This document shows, in pieces, positions 42,659 through 53,507 of a stretch of DNA of 64,000 nt. The notes under the pieces were generated by a model that worked only from the letters and a program-made list of their open reading frames with translations, made no database searches and was not told the DNA's origin. Source of the DNA: Nematopogon swammerdamellus (Eukaryota; Arthropoda; Insecta; Lepidoptera; Adelidae); assembly GCA_946902875.1 (NCBI GenBank), contig OX336344.1:17381791-17445790 (forward strand), in the 5' to 3' direction. The translations under genes and the position numbers were made by a program. Numbering within the stretch: position 1 is the stretch's first letter; the number at the start of each line of letters is the position of its first letter.

Positions 42659-42958
42659 TTCATACATACCATACCACACGCTGTATCCCGCCGACAATCG
42701 GAGTAAGCAGAGTTATCGATGTTGCGCTGCAAATACTCTCGCAAATTACAGCACAACACCGACCACTACGTTTAGTAATGCATTAGGACAAGATAACTAG
42801 TAAGAAAGGAAGACCCACCTGCTGCATGATTCGGTGGAAGAACCGTGCCAAGGTGAGAGGTGGTTAGCATGTCGCATGCCCTTATAGTCACCTTTTACTA
42901 CATGCACAGGGAGAGATGCAGTAGGGCTATTATTTTTAAGTACCGACCCTGTCGTGAC
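42659..42958 (-). mobile_element. H2-B2 repeat, near full length
   Basis: Inverted copy: 'CCACACGCTGTATCCCGCCG', the CTGCAAATACTC hairpin region, 'CCGTGCCAAGGTGAGAGG', 'CACCTTTTACTACATGCACA', and 'GCAGTAGGGCTATTATTTTT' with 'GTACCGACCC'. Confidence 0.8.
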
Positions 42959-44148
42959 TCTTTATAATTATTTCCTTAATTTTTGGATTTTCCGTTCTAT
43001 TTTTATATATCTTCTATTCCCTACGTAACATCGTAAAATGTTAAGCTTTCTATCTGGATGTTCACTTAACACTCGGGAACTGCTCAACCGATTGATGTGT
43101 TGATTTTAACCGAAGGTATTTTTAAGTTGGGACGTTATAAACTATATTGCATCACACATAGAGATAATATAATAATTATATTAAAACTTTATGGACAATA
43201 CACATCACAACATTCTCGATGACTCCGAAAGACATCGCATCCAGAGCCGTAAATTTTTTTATAAAAAGTAAAATTAAAAGAAAAAACATTCATTCTGCTT
43301 CTGAGCCATAGCTGAGTAGTAGGGCAGGAAGTGATAGCAGACGGAGAAAAAATGTTTACTCGATTTGCTGATGACTTTTAAAATACACAAAATGCCTTTC
43401 TCCCACATCGGCAGGCGAAGCCAAATATTTGTACCACAGAACAGCGATTGGCGGTCGTGTTCCCAAAACTCTGTGGTTTGTTCAATTGCGTATTTGGGCC
43501 AAGGTGTGGGACGGGGGTGGTGATTTTAGCTACCGCCAAATGCAGCTGATAATTATTTAGAAAATTACAAAATATACATTTCCTACATTTATAGTAAAAC
43601 CAGTCTATAATTTGTGAGTTATGATTGTACTAAAGTGTAAACCCACAAAATAAATTATGCTTAGACATCATTCAGGCGTAAATTCTTAAATTAATTATCT
43701 CGATAATGAAAAAGGTCAGGCGTGTGGAGTGGGCCGTCGCCGCGTCGTCGTAAACACTTTCCGGCTCCGACGGAACCCTGAAAATATTTGCATATGAAGT
43801 AAATTATTTACCGATATGATAATGAGGCGTCGTGTACTCAACTGTAGCTCGATTCCAAGTATAGTACAGCACAAAAGTTGCAGTTGTTTAAAATTTTAAA
43901 TAAAAGTTTAATGAAAAACATTGCTATACATATATAGTATTATGTGTACATAATGTACTCTATCGCTTGGACGAACATTGGAGTAACCGTCTCCTACACT
44001 GGCGGCCGTGGACAGGAAAGCGGTAAATAGTATGGTCGAAAGTATGTAAAAGAAATTTGAGAAATGAAGTGGGGTCGGACGGAAGTGAATATACATTTTT
44101 TTTCAGTCTCAGAACAAAACAAGAAAACCACGCGAGCCGCTGGCTCAG
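42959..44148. other. unassigned; Helitron-type 3' end at right
   Basis: Mostly unassigned. 43432-43484 is a small palindromic element ('CCACAGAACAGCGATTGGCG ... CTCTGTGGT') like 3767-3849. 44130-44152 ends 'CGCGAGCCGCTGGCTCAG' plus CTAG-T, a Helitron-like terminus. Confidence 0.4.
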
Positions 44149-44152
44149 CTAG

Positions 44153-44726
44153 TATTTAAATACATCTTTTCACTGTATCAAGAACAACTTGGAATATTCA
44201 TCGAATTAAAAAGCGTTAAGTATCTACCTACTACGTTTCTTTCGCTTTGGGTAAAATTAAACCGTTTAATATTTCTTATATCATTATTAGTGTTTAGTTT
44301 TAAGAGCAAGAAGCACACGACAGACCGATGAACAGGCATATCTTTGAGATAAAAAATTTCCTCGTTTTACTTAGGGACAAATCTTCAGTAAAATTCTTTT
44401 AGAGCTCATCTGGATTGCGCGGCACAGCTCGCGCTACTCATTACCGTTGCGCCGCAGTTCGAGCGCTAGCGCTAGAGCGCTAGAGTTCTAGCGCTACGCA
44501 ACTTTAATTGGCACTTGTTTACACTAGTCTTTGGCGCAAGTTGCACGGAGCTGACTCGGCGCCTTCTTAGTTAATGAAGGCGTGAAATTGGAAATGGGAT
44601 GAACCGGATATACAAACAATAAACATGGCGTAACGTAGTAAAAATCTGGTTCTAACGCTGTCTATAAGTCTGATGTATAAGTCAATGGGTCATACACTAT
44701 CCTATCGTTCTCTTATTTTATTTATT
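44153..44726. other. unassigned with GCGCTAG near-palindrome
   Basis: 44464-44502 is a near-palindrome of 'GCGCTAGCGCTAGAGCGCTA'. Otherwise unassigned. Confidence 0.4.
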
Positions 44727-44776
44727 TTTTTATAGAAAGCGCACCATGTGCCGCCGAGCCACCCATAAGGTGAAAT
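44727..44776 (-). mobile_element. CR1-type LINE 3' tail fragment
   Basis: T-rich run followed by 'GCCGAGCCACCCATAAGGTG', the inverse of the family 3' end. Just 50 bp. Confidence 0.55.
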
Positions 44777-44784
44777 AATACTAA

Positions 44785-45165
44785 GTCAGCCTCGATAGCT
44801 CAGTGGTGCAGACAGTCGACTGTCGCTATTGATTGTTAGGCAACGCTGGGCCGGTCAGTACTTGGATGGGTGACCGCTCGACCGTTGGAGGCTGACCGTG
44901 GTTCGGATTCCACGTAAAACTGTAGGTCCCTTCCCTTCTTACCTTACCAGGTGGTAGGGTTCAACCTGCCCGGGTTGGTACCACCGCACTGCATGAAACA
45001 TCGGTCGAAACGGCTACGTAAATAGTTTGTGTTTTCCGTCCAGTTCAGTGTAGCCGGCACGACCGAAGGGTACCACTGACATGGCACCTAGTCCATACGG
45101 TATTATGGACTGACATGACGTATGTTGTAGGTGATGTAGCCAACCGTGTCAGTTTCCATAAAAAA
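44785..45165 (+). mobile_element. SINE, best full-length copy
   Basis: Reference copy for the family. Head 44785-44915: A box 'TAGCTCAGTGG' (44796-44806), 5S-rRNA-like CAGTACTTGGATGGGTGACC (44856-44875), B box GGTTCGGATTCC (44900-44911). Body B1 about 44925-45150 with 'GCCCGGGTTGGTACCACCGC' and 'TAGGTGATGTAGCCAACCGT', then an A6 tail. The head would recruit RNA polymerase III; mobilisation by a LINE recognising the 3' end is the family expectation. About 380 bp. Confidence 0.9.
44796..44911 (+). promoter_or_regulatory. internal pol III promoter, tRNA A/B plus 5S-like block
   Basis: The A and B boxes lie about 94 bp apart, further than in a tRNA, because the 5S-like block sits between them. 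In 5S rRNA the matched block is near the 3' half of the gene, so it may be inherited sequence rather than a working 5S promoter element. Confidence 0.6.
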
Positions 45166-45184
45166 TAATGTAAAAAGTGTTTTT

Positions 45185-45462
45185 TGTTTTAATATTCGAC
45201 CTTCCGCGGATTCTACAGAACCATGGTTCCGGCAGCCGGTTCGCTGGTATTTTATTCACGGGAAAATGTGGAATGCATTCCCTACCCATCTATTTCCTCC
45301 CAAGTACATACCCCTTGGGGTTTTTCAAAAGGGGCGTGAAAAGGCTCCTGTCAGGCCAGCATGGCGTTCGCAATCCCCATGCTTCACAGAATGTCTATGG
45401 GTATCGTTAGACACCTACTCGTAGGTGAAGGGATGCCACATGTCGCGCTTTCCATAAAAACA
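45185..45462 (+). pseudogene. CR1-type RT C-terminal fragment
   Basis: 'GAAAATGTGGAATGCATTCC' (W-N-A-x-P), 'TTCAAAAGGGGCGTGAAAAG', 'GTCAGGCCAGCATGGCGTTC', and the tail 'GCCACATGTCGCGCTTTCC'. Diverged. Confidence 0.65.
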
Positions 45463-45798
45463 AGTTCGAAGAACCAGAATAACGTACAAGTGCGTTCAAG
45501 TTTATTGAGTCCTCACATACTTTCTCGAACAAACTAACACAGTGATATAGGGACTTTCTTACGAAACACATGATTGTAAACTATCTTAAAAATTCAAATC
45601 TAAACTTAAAAAAATAAATCAATAATAAAAACCGTCCAGGGACAGACGAGCCGGAATTGCAGCCACGCCGGGAGCCACCAACGACGTCGCGTCGCGTCGG
45701 TGCCCATTAAACGAGATAGAAAATCTCATCCATGGGCACCGAACCGACTACGGTACTTATGATTGTATAGATAAGTCATGTCAGCTCATTACATTTAA
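45463..45798. other. unassigned, contains a strong hairpin
   Basis: 45697-45742 folds into an 11-bp stem TCGGTGCCCAT/ATGGGCACCGA enclosing a second 5-bp stem GAGAT/ATCTC. Otherwise AT-rich. Could be a retroelement 3' untranslated structure. Confidence 0.45.
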
Positions 45799-46118
45799 CT
45801 TTTGACGTGATGACGTCTTATAAATTGATGAACACCGGCTGCATACACGAAAAAGTGTCACGTTCCATCTGAGCCTGTGTGTGCAAGCGAGAGCGCGTAA
45901 CAAGCGATAGAGAGGCATAATCGGTATAGTCAAAGTTACCATGGAAACGTCTTAAGAAGTAAAACTGTCAAGATCAGACAACAGAAGTTTATTGATGGCC
46001 AGCCACAAGATGATTAATCTTTCTACTGGAACTATAATTACTGATCTTTGCGTACTACGATTATTACACGTCATCACGTAAAACTATCGTCCGTAAACCG
46101 ACTTTACAGACAACAAAA
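45799..46118. mobile_element. non-autonomous element, ACGTGATGACGT ends
   Basis: Second copy of the family at 2246-2691. It shares 'TTATAAATTGATGAACACCG', 'CACGTTCCATCTGAGCCTGT' and the right end 'CGTCCGTAAACCGACTTTAC'. The middle differs and lacks the tRNA-like block. Confidence 0.7.
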
Positions 46119-46971
46119 TTTTTTTGATGTCGAAATGTGATGACGAGACGACTCAGTCCTTCCCTTTGGTCGAATAAGGAGTCAACTTACTGTATAATAT
46201 CTTTCTACCGTGCGCGCTACTATAGCGTGTTTCAAATTATTTCTGCATACTTACAGCTGGCCCGCTCTCAGCTATCTAAAGGAGCGAATTAATTTTTGGC
46301 TCTCAAACGATTCCTCGGCGGAATTCACTTCAGTCGAATGAAAAATTCAAAACCTCCGTTTGTTTTCAATTCGGCTGAAAATATCGTATGCCGTGTCCGA
46401 ATTTAACGTACTTTGCGATTAAATGAGCCACTTACGAATTTGGATCCCAGATGGAGCTCAAATATTACCTGACTACTGTGAAAAAAGAGTTCTGATGCCT
46501 TTTCTTACCTAAAACAGTTACCTACGTATTGATAACTAAACTCCTAACATAAGCTAAATATGGATATTCGTAGTGAGAATTTTTTTAAATTTTATTCGAA
46601 TAAAATATATAGCAGTTTATTTCTTCTACGAACAAGCAAGATTTTTAATATTTCATTCGTTGTGACGAACAATCGAAATAAATTATTCTAAACTAGCTGC
46701 TTTAATCATTCTTATATGAGCGAGAACACATAAGTGAATATCACAAATGATATTTTATTTTCGTTGCAATGTAATGATTGGTTTAAAAAAAATCGATTAA
46801 TTGTGAATCTTAAAACATTGCAATAAAGATCATTTCCCTATTGAACAGCGAGATAACCACGTCGCGTAGGAACAACCAGTGGTAAAATGTGTACAAACCA
46901 TAGTTATAATATAATTAATATATAACTACGTAGAAGGGGGAAGAGAAAATAACATTTCTTCACTTTTATTT
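46119..46971. other. no recognised feature
   Basis: Unassigned AT-rich sequence. Confidence 0.4.
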
Positions 46972-47179
46972 ATTCGACCGACCTTTCCTTTATTCAAGTG
47001 CGGTGGTAGTAACCCACCACAAGAAGGGATGGAACCCACAGTTTGAAGTGAATGCGAACCACGGTCAGCACGGAACAATGCATGTTCGGTGACGGTCAGC
47101 CTCAATGGTCGACCGGTCACGCATCCAAGTTCTGCCCGCGCGGTCGATCGATCGCACCACCGATCTACCGAGGCTAACA
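46972..47179 (-). mobile_element. SINE, head and mid body, diverged
   Basis: 'TTCGACCGACCTTTCC' to 'CACCACCGATCTACCGAGGC'. It carries an internal duplication of the 'ACGGTCAGC' segment. Confidence 0.65.
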
Positions 47180-47528
47180 ATGTGTAACAATTGTTGGTAA
47201 ATATATATAATTACATACAATGTTGAAAAATAATAATAAAGCTAGTTAATGCTCCTTCTAACATACATAAAACTTAAAAAATAAATAAACGAATGTAAAA
47301 CAATCTTCCATTCTCATCTATATTCAATCTAAGATAACAATACCGTTTCTCAGTAGGTAGGTATCTGTTTCTTCGATCATAAAAAATATTAAAACTATTT
47401 TTTCTGTCTGTTTGTTTGCACCACGGTACGAACACAGAATAGCCACGAGACGCGCCGCTGCTGCCAGTTCTAAACAGAGCGCTTAGAAACTTGTCCCTGT
47501 CGCAAGTCCTATGAAACAATTAAAACTT
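47180..47528. other. no recognised feature
   Basis: Unassigned. An 81-codon minus frame at 47274-47519 is unsupported. Confidence 0.4.
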
Positions 47529-48709
47529 GTTCGTGACAGCGGCGACTCCTCTCAGGTGGCGAGGTTGGCGCCGCCAAACCAAATAAAATGAATGACACCA
47601 TTAATACAGAAGTATCAGGCTAAAATAAATGTGAAAAAAATTCGGAGTTATATTATTTATGTCATATAATCCACGATTAATAAGATAAAACGTCAATCCC
47701 GTACCCGTTACATAATTTGAAATTTCGCGCGCGTCAAACGCGGGCGACGACCAATGACGACACATCAAGGCATTCATTGGCCGGTTGGCTACATTTTGAA
47801 GCGCCATCGTATTCCATACAAGGCGGAAGCGACCGATGTCCCCCCCGTCCCGCGCGGACCCGCTGATCAGCCTTTCGAGTTGGCGCAGCGGGGAGTGCAT
47901 TTAGTGACGCGGTAGCGAGTAGAGCGAGCTAGCGAGCGAGCTAGGTGTGTGTGTTGCGTGTGCGGGTGTGTGCGTGCTGCGTCCACACGACGAGTATTCT
48001 TGTGCTGTGCGAAGTGCGATGCGATGCGACTAGCGAGCTAGGCTAGGTGTGTTGTGTGCGCGTGTGTGTGCGCATTGGCTCGCGAGTTGATAGCTGCATA
48101 TATTCCGTTATGTAGGTATGGACTTTGTATGGATGAATCCTGTGCAGTGTTGTTAAATTTAAAGTGATTTATTGGTAATTATAATGGCAAACTCCTACCG
48201 AGCTATCTACGGAGCACTCAAGGACAAGAGAGACTCAGTAATTTGGCACTCTTACATATCTGAATATATAAGTCAATGCATATCTGTGGAAAAGGAGTTG
48301 CTAACAAAATTGAGGAAGAAAGATTTTCACGATCGAGTCATCGAAAATTTCTTGTCTGTGGAACGAAGAGTGGACTTCATGTACAAATAAAATGTAACAA
48401 TTCAAGCTTGTATGCCTGTCTCGTCGTCGTCGTGCCAGAGGAGACGTCGCTGTTGTCGGCTGCAACTCGACAGCTTTGACACAACCAGTAGGTACCTATC
48501 TACAGACAAATAAATCGTAAGTGAGCAAAATAAATCATTTAAACTAAATTTATAAACTATCTATATCGTAATCGTCTTTCAGTTTTTGAACTCATTGTGG
48601 TAGATATAAATTAACGCGTAGGTACCTAAGTTATGAAATTATGAAAAAAAAAAATCCTTAGCCAGAGCCAACCCAATATTCAGGACCAGGAGTCGCCGCT
48701 GGTTCGTGA
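47529..48709 (+). mobile_element. hAT-type non-autonomous element, copy 2
   Basis: Element 47537-48701 (1,165 bp) between perfect 8-bp repeats GTTCGTGA (47529-47536, 48702-48709). Ends CAGCGGCGACTCCT / AGGAGTCGCCGCTG. Reverse complement of copy 1 along its length. Layout: AT-rich left end, GC-rich segment 47700-47960, CA/GT-rich segment to 48075, a 68-codon ORF (48184-48390), a CGTCGTCGTCG run, AT-rich right end. No transposase domain. Confidence 0.93.
48184..48390 (+). CDS. 68-aa ORF inside hAT-type element, unknown
   Basis: Starts at the first ATG after the GC-rich segment: MANSYRAIYGALKDKRDSVI, later 'VEKELLTKLRKKDFHDRVIE', ending 'RRVDFMYK'. Charged and helix-prone, with no signal peptide or metal-binding motif. 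I do not recognise the family. It could be the first exon of a lost transposase or of a captured host gene. Copy 1 has the same ORF broken by one base and shortened by 24 bp between two CATATCTG repeats, so the reading frame is not preserved across copies. A chance ORF remains possible. Confidence 0.35.
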   Translation: MANSYRAIYGALKDKRDSVIWHSYISEYISQCISVEKELLTKLRKKDFHDRVIENFLSVERRVDFMYK

Positions 48710-49072
48710 CCACGCACTGGGTGCATGCATACGGGCCTCCGAGCTCTAACTACACGGCGATTAAGCAAAAAATTTGTATGAGAAAGCACACATGCACGCT
48801 TTTATACGAACATTTATTTACAAGTAAATATTATATTCCTGTGATAATTTTTAATCATTCTTTGTAAAAAAAAGTCGGCAAGTGCGAGTTAGACTCGCGC
48901 ACCGAGGGTTCCGTATCATCAGCATCACTCATATATTTGTATTATGTATGTACAAAAACAATTGTTTTAGAAAATCACGAACCGCCTAAATAAACACTAC
49001 AGCAATGGTTTCACTGTGCGGCATTCGTGAAGTTGAAATATGCAAAAATATATTTCTTATATGACATAACGA
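48710..49072. other. unassigned; one short repeat end
   Basis: 48874-48918 ('GTCGGCAAGTGCGAGTTAGA', 'CGCACCGAGGGTTCCGTA') is the terminus of the GGCCAAGTGCGAGT repeat. The remainder is unassigned. Confidence 0.5.
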
Positions 49073-50075
49073 CATATTATCTACAATTTTCGGATTTGTT
49101 TTCTTTACTTGTGATTGGAGACCTTGCTTCTTGCCAAATTTCATTACCCTAGGTCAACGGTAAGTACCCTATAGGTTTTGATTTAATCTGAGTGATTTTG
49201 CAAGTATTAAAATTTGCCATAAATAACCTTATCTTTTGATTATATTGATTTAGAAGCTTTCATTTTCTATAACTCGAAGGGATTGCAGACGTGAGTATTT
49301 CATATTAATTTTAATTTGATATCTTGACTCGTTACTGAGAAAAAGAGTCTTGACACACAAAACAAGCAAATTTTTTTAAATATCATTTAACTACAAGTTT
49401 AACCTTTTAGGATGTTTTCCTTTACTTGTGCTATGAGACCTTGCTTCTTACCAAATTTTATGATTCTAGGTTGACGGAAAATACCCTATTGGTTTTGATT
49501 TGATTGGAGTGGGTTTGCGAGTATTAAATCTGACATAGATGGCCGTATCTTTTGATTACGTTGATTTAGAAGCTTGAATTTTCTACACTTTAAAGACATC
49601 GTAGACTTTAGTATTTCATATTAATTTCAATTTGATATCTTGACCTCTTCCTGAGAAAAAGGGGATTGACTTACAAAACAAACATAATTTTTTTAATGTC
49701 ATATAACAACAAGTTAACAATTTACGGATTTTTTCCTTTACTTGTGCTATAATACCTTGCTTCTTACCAAATTCCGTGATTCTAAGTTGACGGGAAATAC
49801 CCTATAGGTTTTGATTTGATTTGAGTGAGTCTGCGAGTATGAAATCTGACATAGATGGCCGTATCTTTTGATTGCGTTGATTTAGAAGCTTTGATATTCC
49901 ACACCTTATAGAGATCGTAGATCTTAGTATTTCGTATTAATTTCAATTTGTTATCTTGATCCCTTCCTGAGAAAAAGGGACCTTGACATACAAAACAAAC
50001 AAACAATTTTTTTAATGTCACATAACTATAAATTTACAATTTTCGATTTTTTCCTTTACTTGTGCTGTGAGACAG
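49073..50075. repeat. about 317-bp tandem array, three units
   Basis: 'CTTTACTTGTG' recurs at 49103, 49420, 49736 and 50054 (spacing 317, 316, 318). Each unit holds 'GAGACCTTGCTTCTTACCAA', 'TACCCTATAGGTTTTGATTT', 'TTAGAAGCTT' and 'CTGAGAAAAAGGG'. Units diverge by point changes; the second and third are closest. AT-rich, no ORF. Could be a small satellite or tandem internal repeats of a larger element. Confidence 0.92.
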
Positions 50076-50584
50076 TGCTCAGTTTCTCTGCGGCGAGTGC
50101 TGCGAAGATAGGTTGGATGGCAAGGAATAAGGGAAGCAAGGTCCTCCGAGCAGCGTCCATGATAGTAACTGTAGAACAGACTGCTCTGCTTATTGTCGAG
50201 ATACAGCGTGTGGTATAGATGGATGGAGGCTGTACATAGTTCAGGTTACATATGTATGTATATAGGCAGTAGGATGAGTAGGCTCTATCTAATCGTTTAA
50301 CAATACGAGGCCTCACCAAGTGATTGATTGATGAAGCTCTTCATTTTCTCAATTAACGCCCTTTGTGTCGTAAATTGTCTGAAAATGGCGAATTGTTCTT
50401 GGGGCCAGCACTCGAGTACTCCGCGGGCAATCGTCCAATATTCGCAAAGATCGCAAATTGTGTTTTAGAACGAATAATGCTCGTCCGATTTAATGGAATT
50501 ATAGAAATACAACGATAATTGTCCAATTTACGCACAGAAGAAGAATTAAACGAAATTGAACGAAAAAAGCGGAATTTTTCGGAA
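50076..50584. other. unassigned; B2 tail fragment
   Basis: 50165-50222 ('GCTCTGCTTATTGTCGAGAT', 'ACAGCGTGTGGTATAG') is the 3' end of B2. The rest is unique. Confidence 0.5.
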
Positions 50585-51009
50585 TTAAGACGAGACGGAA
50601 GTTAACTTTCTCCATAAAAAATCGTCTTTCGGAAGTTATGTTTTTTACCCCCCCTAAAACTTATCAGATTTTTACAATTCTTTTTTTGTTGTAATAAGGA
50701 CCGTCGAATCTACGTTACTGTCTATAGGCTTAATTTTTTTTTTAAATCTAAAGTGATGATGACTCAATAAAGCTTTGAACTTCATGACATAAAAAAAAAA
50801 AATCAAATTGTTTCGGTCGAAATACATTTTTTAGCTCCGGTGTTGTAGGTATATTTCATCTAACCAAAAAAATGACAGGAACGCACATTAGGCTGTCCTA
50901 AGGACAAGAAAAAAAAAAATAAAAAATCGGATAAGGTTTAGGGGGCTAAAAAACATAAATGCCGAAAGACGATTTTGTATGGAGAAAGTTAACTTCCGTC
51001 TCGTCTTAA
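50585..51009. mobile_element. TTAA-flanked MITE with about 35-bp TIR
   Basis: TTAA at 50585-50588 and 51006-51009. The ends GACGAGACGGAAGTTAACTT and the inverse of AAGTTAACTTCCGTCTCGTC match perfectly, and the similarity continues through 'CGTCTTTCGG' and 'AAAACATAA'. 417 bp, no ORF. piggyBac-type mobilisation is suggested by TTAA. Confidence 0.85.
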
Positions 51010-51149
51010 GGATCGTATAATTTATCCGTCACTCTGGAGAAGCAGACACAGCGACGAAACGTGCACACACTAATAATATTGTGTTGATGAGTTAGGAGGA
51101 CTAAGAGTTAGGGTCACCGGCCATTAGAACAAATTGTCTTTAAAATAAT

Positions 51150-51504
51150 GTCAGCCTCGATAGCTCAGTGGTGCAGACTGGTTGTCAGTCCTTGGATGGG
51201 TGACCGCTGACCGTTGGAGGCTGACCGAGGTTCGGATTCCTCGTAAAACTGTAGGTCCCTTCCCTCCTCCTAATCTTACTTGGTGGTAGGGTTTAACCCG
51301 CCCGGGTTGACACCACCGCACTGAATGAAACGTCGGTCGGAACGGCTATGTAAATAGTTTGTGTTTTCCGACCAGTTCAGTGTAGCCGGCACGATCAAAG
51401 GGGGAAGCACTGACATGGCACCTAGTTCACCCGGTGTTATGGGCTGACATCACGGACGTTGTAGGTGATTTAGCTAACCGTGTCAGTTTACATAAAAAAA
51501 AAAA
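51150..51504 (+). mobile_element. SINE, head deletion variant
   Basis: 'TGTCAGCCTCGATAGCTCAG', then the segment between A box and 5S-like block is shortened ('GACTGGTTGTCAGTCCTTGG'). B1 is complete to A12. Confidence 0.85.
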
Positions 51505-52185
51505 GATTTAAACCTAGTGCGCCAATAATTGAGGTTGCCGAGAATGAAGCGGGGAGCGTCGTCATGGAGGGAGCGACATGAGCGACGGCCAATCGAACGC
51601 GGCGTTTAGCGGCGTGTCGGTTGCCATGATTCGGCGCATAAAAGTACTAAGACAAGAAGTGCCTGATACCCATTCACTAAACATAAATAAGTTAGTTATT
51701 AAGTTTATATTTGATTTTTATTTTATATAATTATTTTATTTACATAATCTTTTATACTTACCAATTTTTTTTGTGTTTTCTGAAAATAATTTTGAAATTT
51801 GACTAGGCCAAGTGGTCGGTCGTTAAGGTTGACTGAAAGGTATCTCGTTTTGCAAAGGGTCCGCCCTCTGCGCGACAGAATAGCGACATAAATATTTAAG
51901 TGATATGATAATAAATAACATATAACTATATTATTATATGAAAATATTTCACGTCGGCATCTTATATAATATGATAGATATTATGTTTGTCCTGCCACTA
52001 AGCACCGTTGCTGCTGCATAAGGGGCCATGAAAATGGCCACTAAGGGCAGTTCTTGTCTAGTTTTGAACTGGAAATTTATTAGAATTACTAAAGTTTGTT
52101 TTTATTGTCATAAAGCAAAGTGATATTGCCTTAGACTATGCGGGACCGCGATTTGCTAAAACTTGTTTTTTACCTATGTACTGGC
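51505..52185. other. no recognised feature
   Basis: Unassigned AT-rich sequence. Confidence 0.4.
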
Positions 52186-52312
52186 TGTTGCCCGCGGCTT
52201 CGCTCGCGTGAAAGTCGTATTTCAAAAGAAGAAAGTAAGTAGCTAAGGGCGAGGCCGAAGGCCGAACTGGGTTCAAGTAAACGATAAACCTTCTCGAAGA
52301 AAGTAAGTAACA
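52186..52312. mobile_element. array element, left end only
   Basis: 'CTGTTGCCCGCGGCTTCGCT' and two GGCCGAAGGCCGA units, then abrupt junction to a SINE. Same family as 39628 and 58446. Confidence 0.7.
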
Positions 52313-52497
52313 AAAACCATCCCTTCTTACCTTACTAGATGGTTGGGCTTAACCCGCCCGGATTGATACCATCACACTAAATTAAATGCCGGTCGAGGTG
52401 GCTATGTGAATAATTCTTGCTTTCGTGAAGTTCAATGTAGCCGGCAAGACAAAAGGGAAGCCCTAACATGGCAACTAGTTCACCAAGGTGTTATGCA
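52313..52497 (+). mobile_element. SINE body B1 fragment
   Basis: 'CTTACCTTACTAGATGG' to 'AGTTCACCAAGGTGTTATG', followed at once by B2. Head and 3' end missing. Confidence 0.7.
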
Positions 52498-52752
52498 GTG
52501 CATGTCCTAAAAGCCGACTAAGCGATAAGGACAAGATGCCGTGCTAAAGGGCGACAGGTAGCGACCTCTCACCTTGGCACAGTCCTTCCACCGAGTCATG
52601 CAGTAGGTCTCCTGCCTTACTTGCCTTGTCATAATACTTTTCTAAACGTGGTGGTCGTCGTTGTGCTGTTATTTACAAGAGTGCTATGCAGCACAACACC
52701 TATTACTCTGCTTACCGCGACTGTCGGGATACAGGCGTGTGGTATGTATATC
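52498..52752 (+). mobile_element. B2 repeat
   Basis: 'GTGCATGTCCTAAAAGCCGA' (end of H2), 'CTCTCACCTTGGCACAGTCC', 'AGCACAACACC', 'GGCGTGTGGTATGTATA'. Fused to a SINE body at its 5' side. Confidence 0.75.
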
Positions 52753-53003
52753 GATATAAAGACACAGTACGAAATTATGCGTAGGTATGTATACTGTCCA
52801 ACTAATTGAAAGTTTCAATTAGAAACACGCGCGTTGTTGCCCTGACTGATTTAGAACACCCGGAGTAACCTGCAGGGTTCAAACATCAACCCACCCCTGC
52901 AGATACTGTGACGCAGACAGGCAAGATGTCCCAGATACCACCCCTTACCCACTGATGATGAAGTACGTGGATCTGTCATGTCATACTCGTCTTTCGTTTC
53001 TTT

Positions 53004-53507
53004 AGGGTTCCGTAATCGTGACCCTATTACTAAGCCTACGCCGTCCGTCTGTCTGTCTGTCTGTCTGTCCGTCTGTCCGAGGGCTGTATCTCTTGAACCG
53101 TAATAGGTAGCCCGTTGAAATTTTCACAGAATATGTGTTATTATGGCCGATATAACAACAAATAATAAATAAGAAAAAGTACTAAAATTCACGGGGGTTG
53201 CCATAGACGAAACTAAAAAGTGTATGCGCGCGCGCCATCTACCGAAAAGAGCATGAAGCATTTGAACTAATCATGAATTTTAACGAATACGAAACATTTC
53301 ATAAATACGCCATTGATGGCGTGAGTGGCGCTGACCACGACATAGCGATACGGAATCCTCGGTGCGAGAGTTTGACTCGCAAATTACGGTTCAAGAGATA
53401 CAGCCCTCGGACAGACAGACGGACGAACGGACGGACGGACAGACTGACAGACAGACGGTGTAGGCTTAGTAATAGGGTCCCGTACCGGATACGGAACCCT
53501 AATAAAA
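53004..53507. mobile_element. inverted pair of GGCCAAGTGCGAGT repeats
   Basis: 53004-53380 is a minus-oriented copy ('TTTAGGGTTCCGTAATCG' to 'GAGAGTTTGACTCG'). 53382-53507 is a plus-oriented partial copy ending 'GATACGGAACCCTAATAAAA'. Together they can fold back over about 110 bp. Confidence 0.8.

Noticed and set aside
44856..44876. 5S rRNA gene
   Set aside because: Only a short 5S-like block is present and it lies within a dispersed SINE head, not a 120-nt gene.
47601..47900. 99-codon minus frame, repeated at 14655-14837
   Set aside because: It lies inside the two hAT-type copies, shrinks to 60 codons in the other copy and has no family motif.
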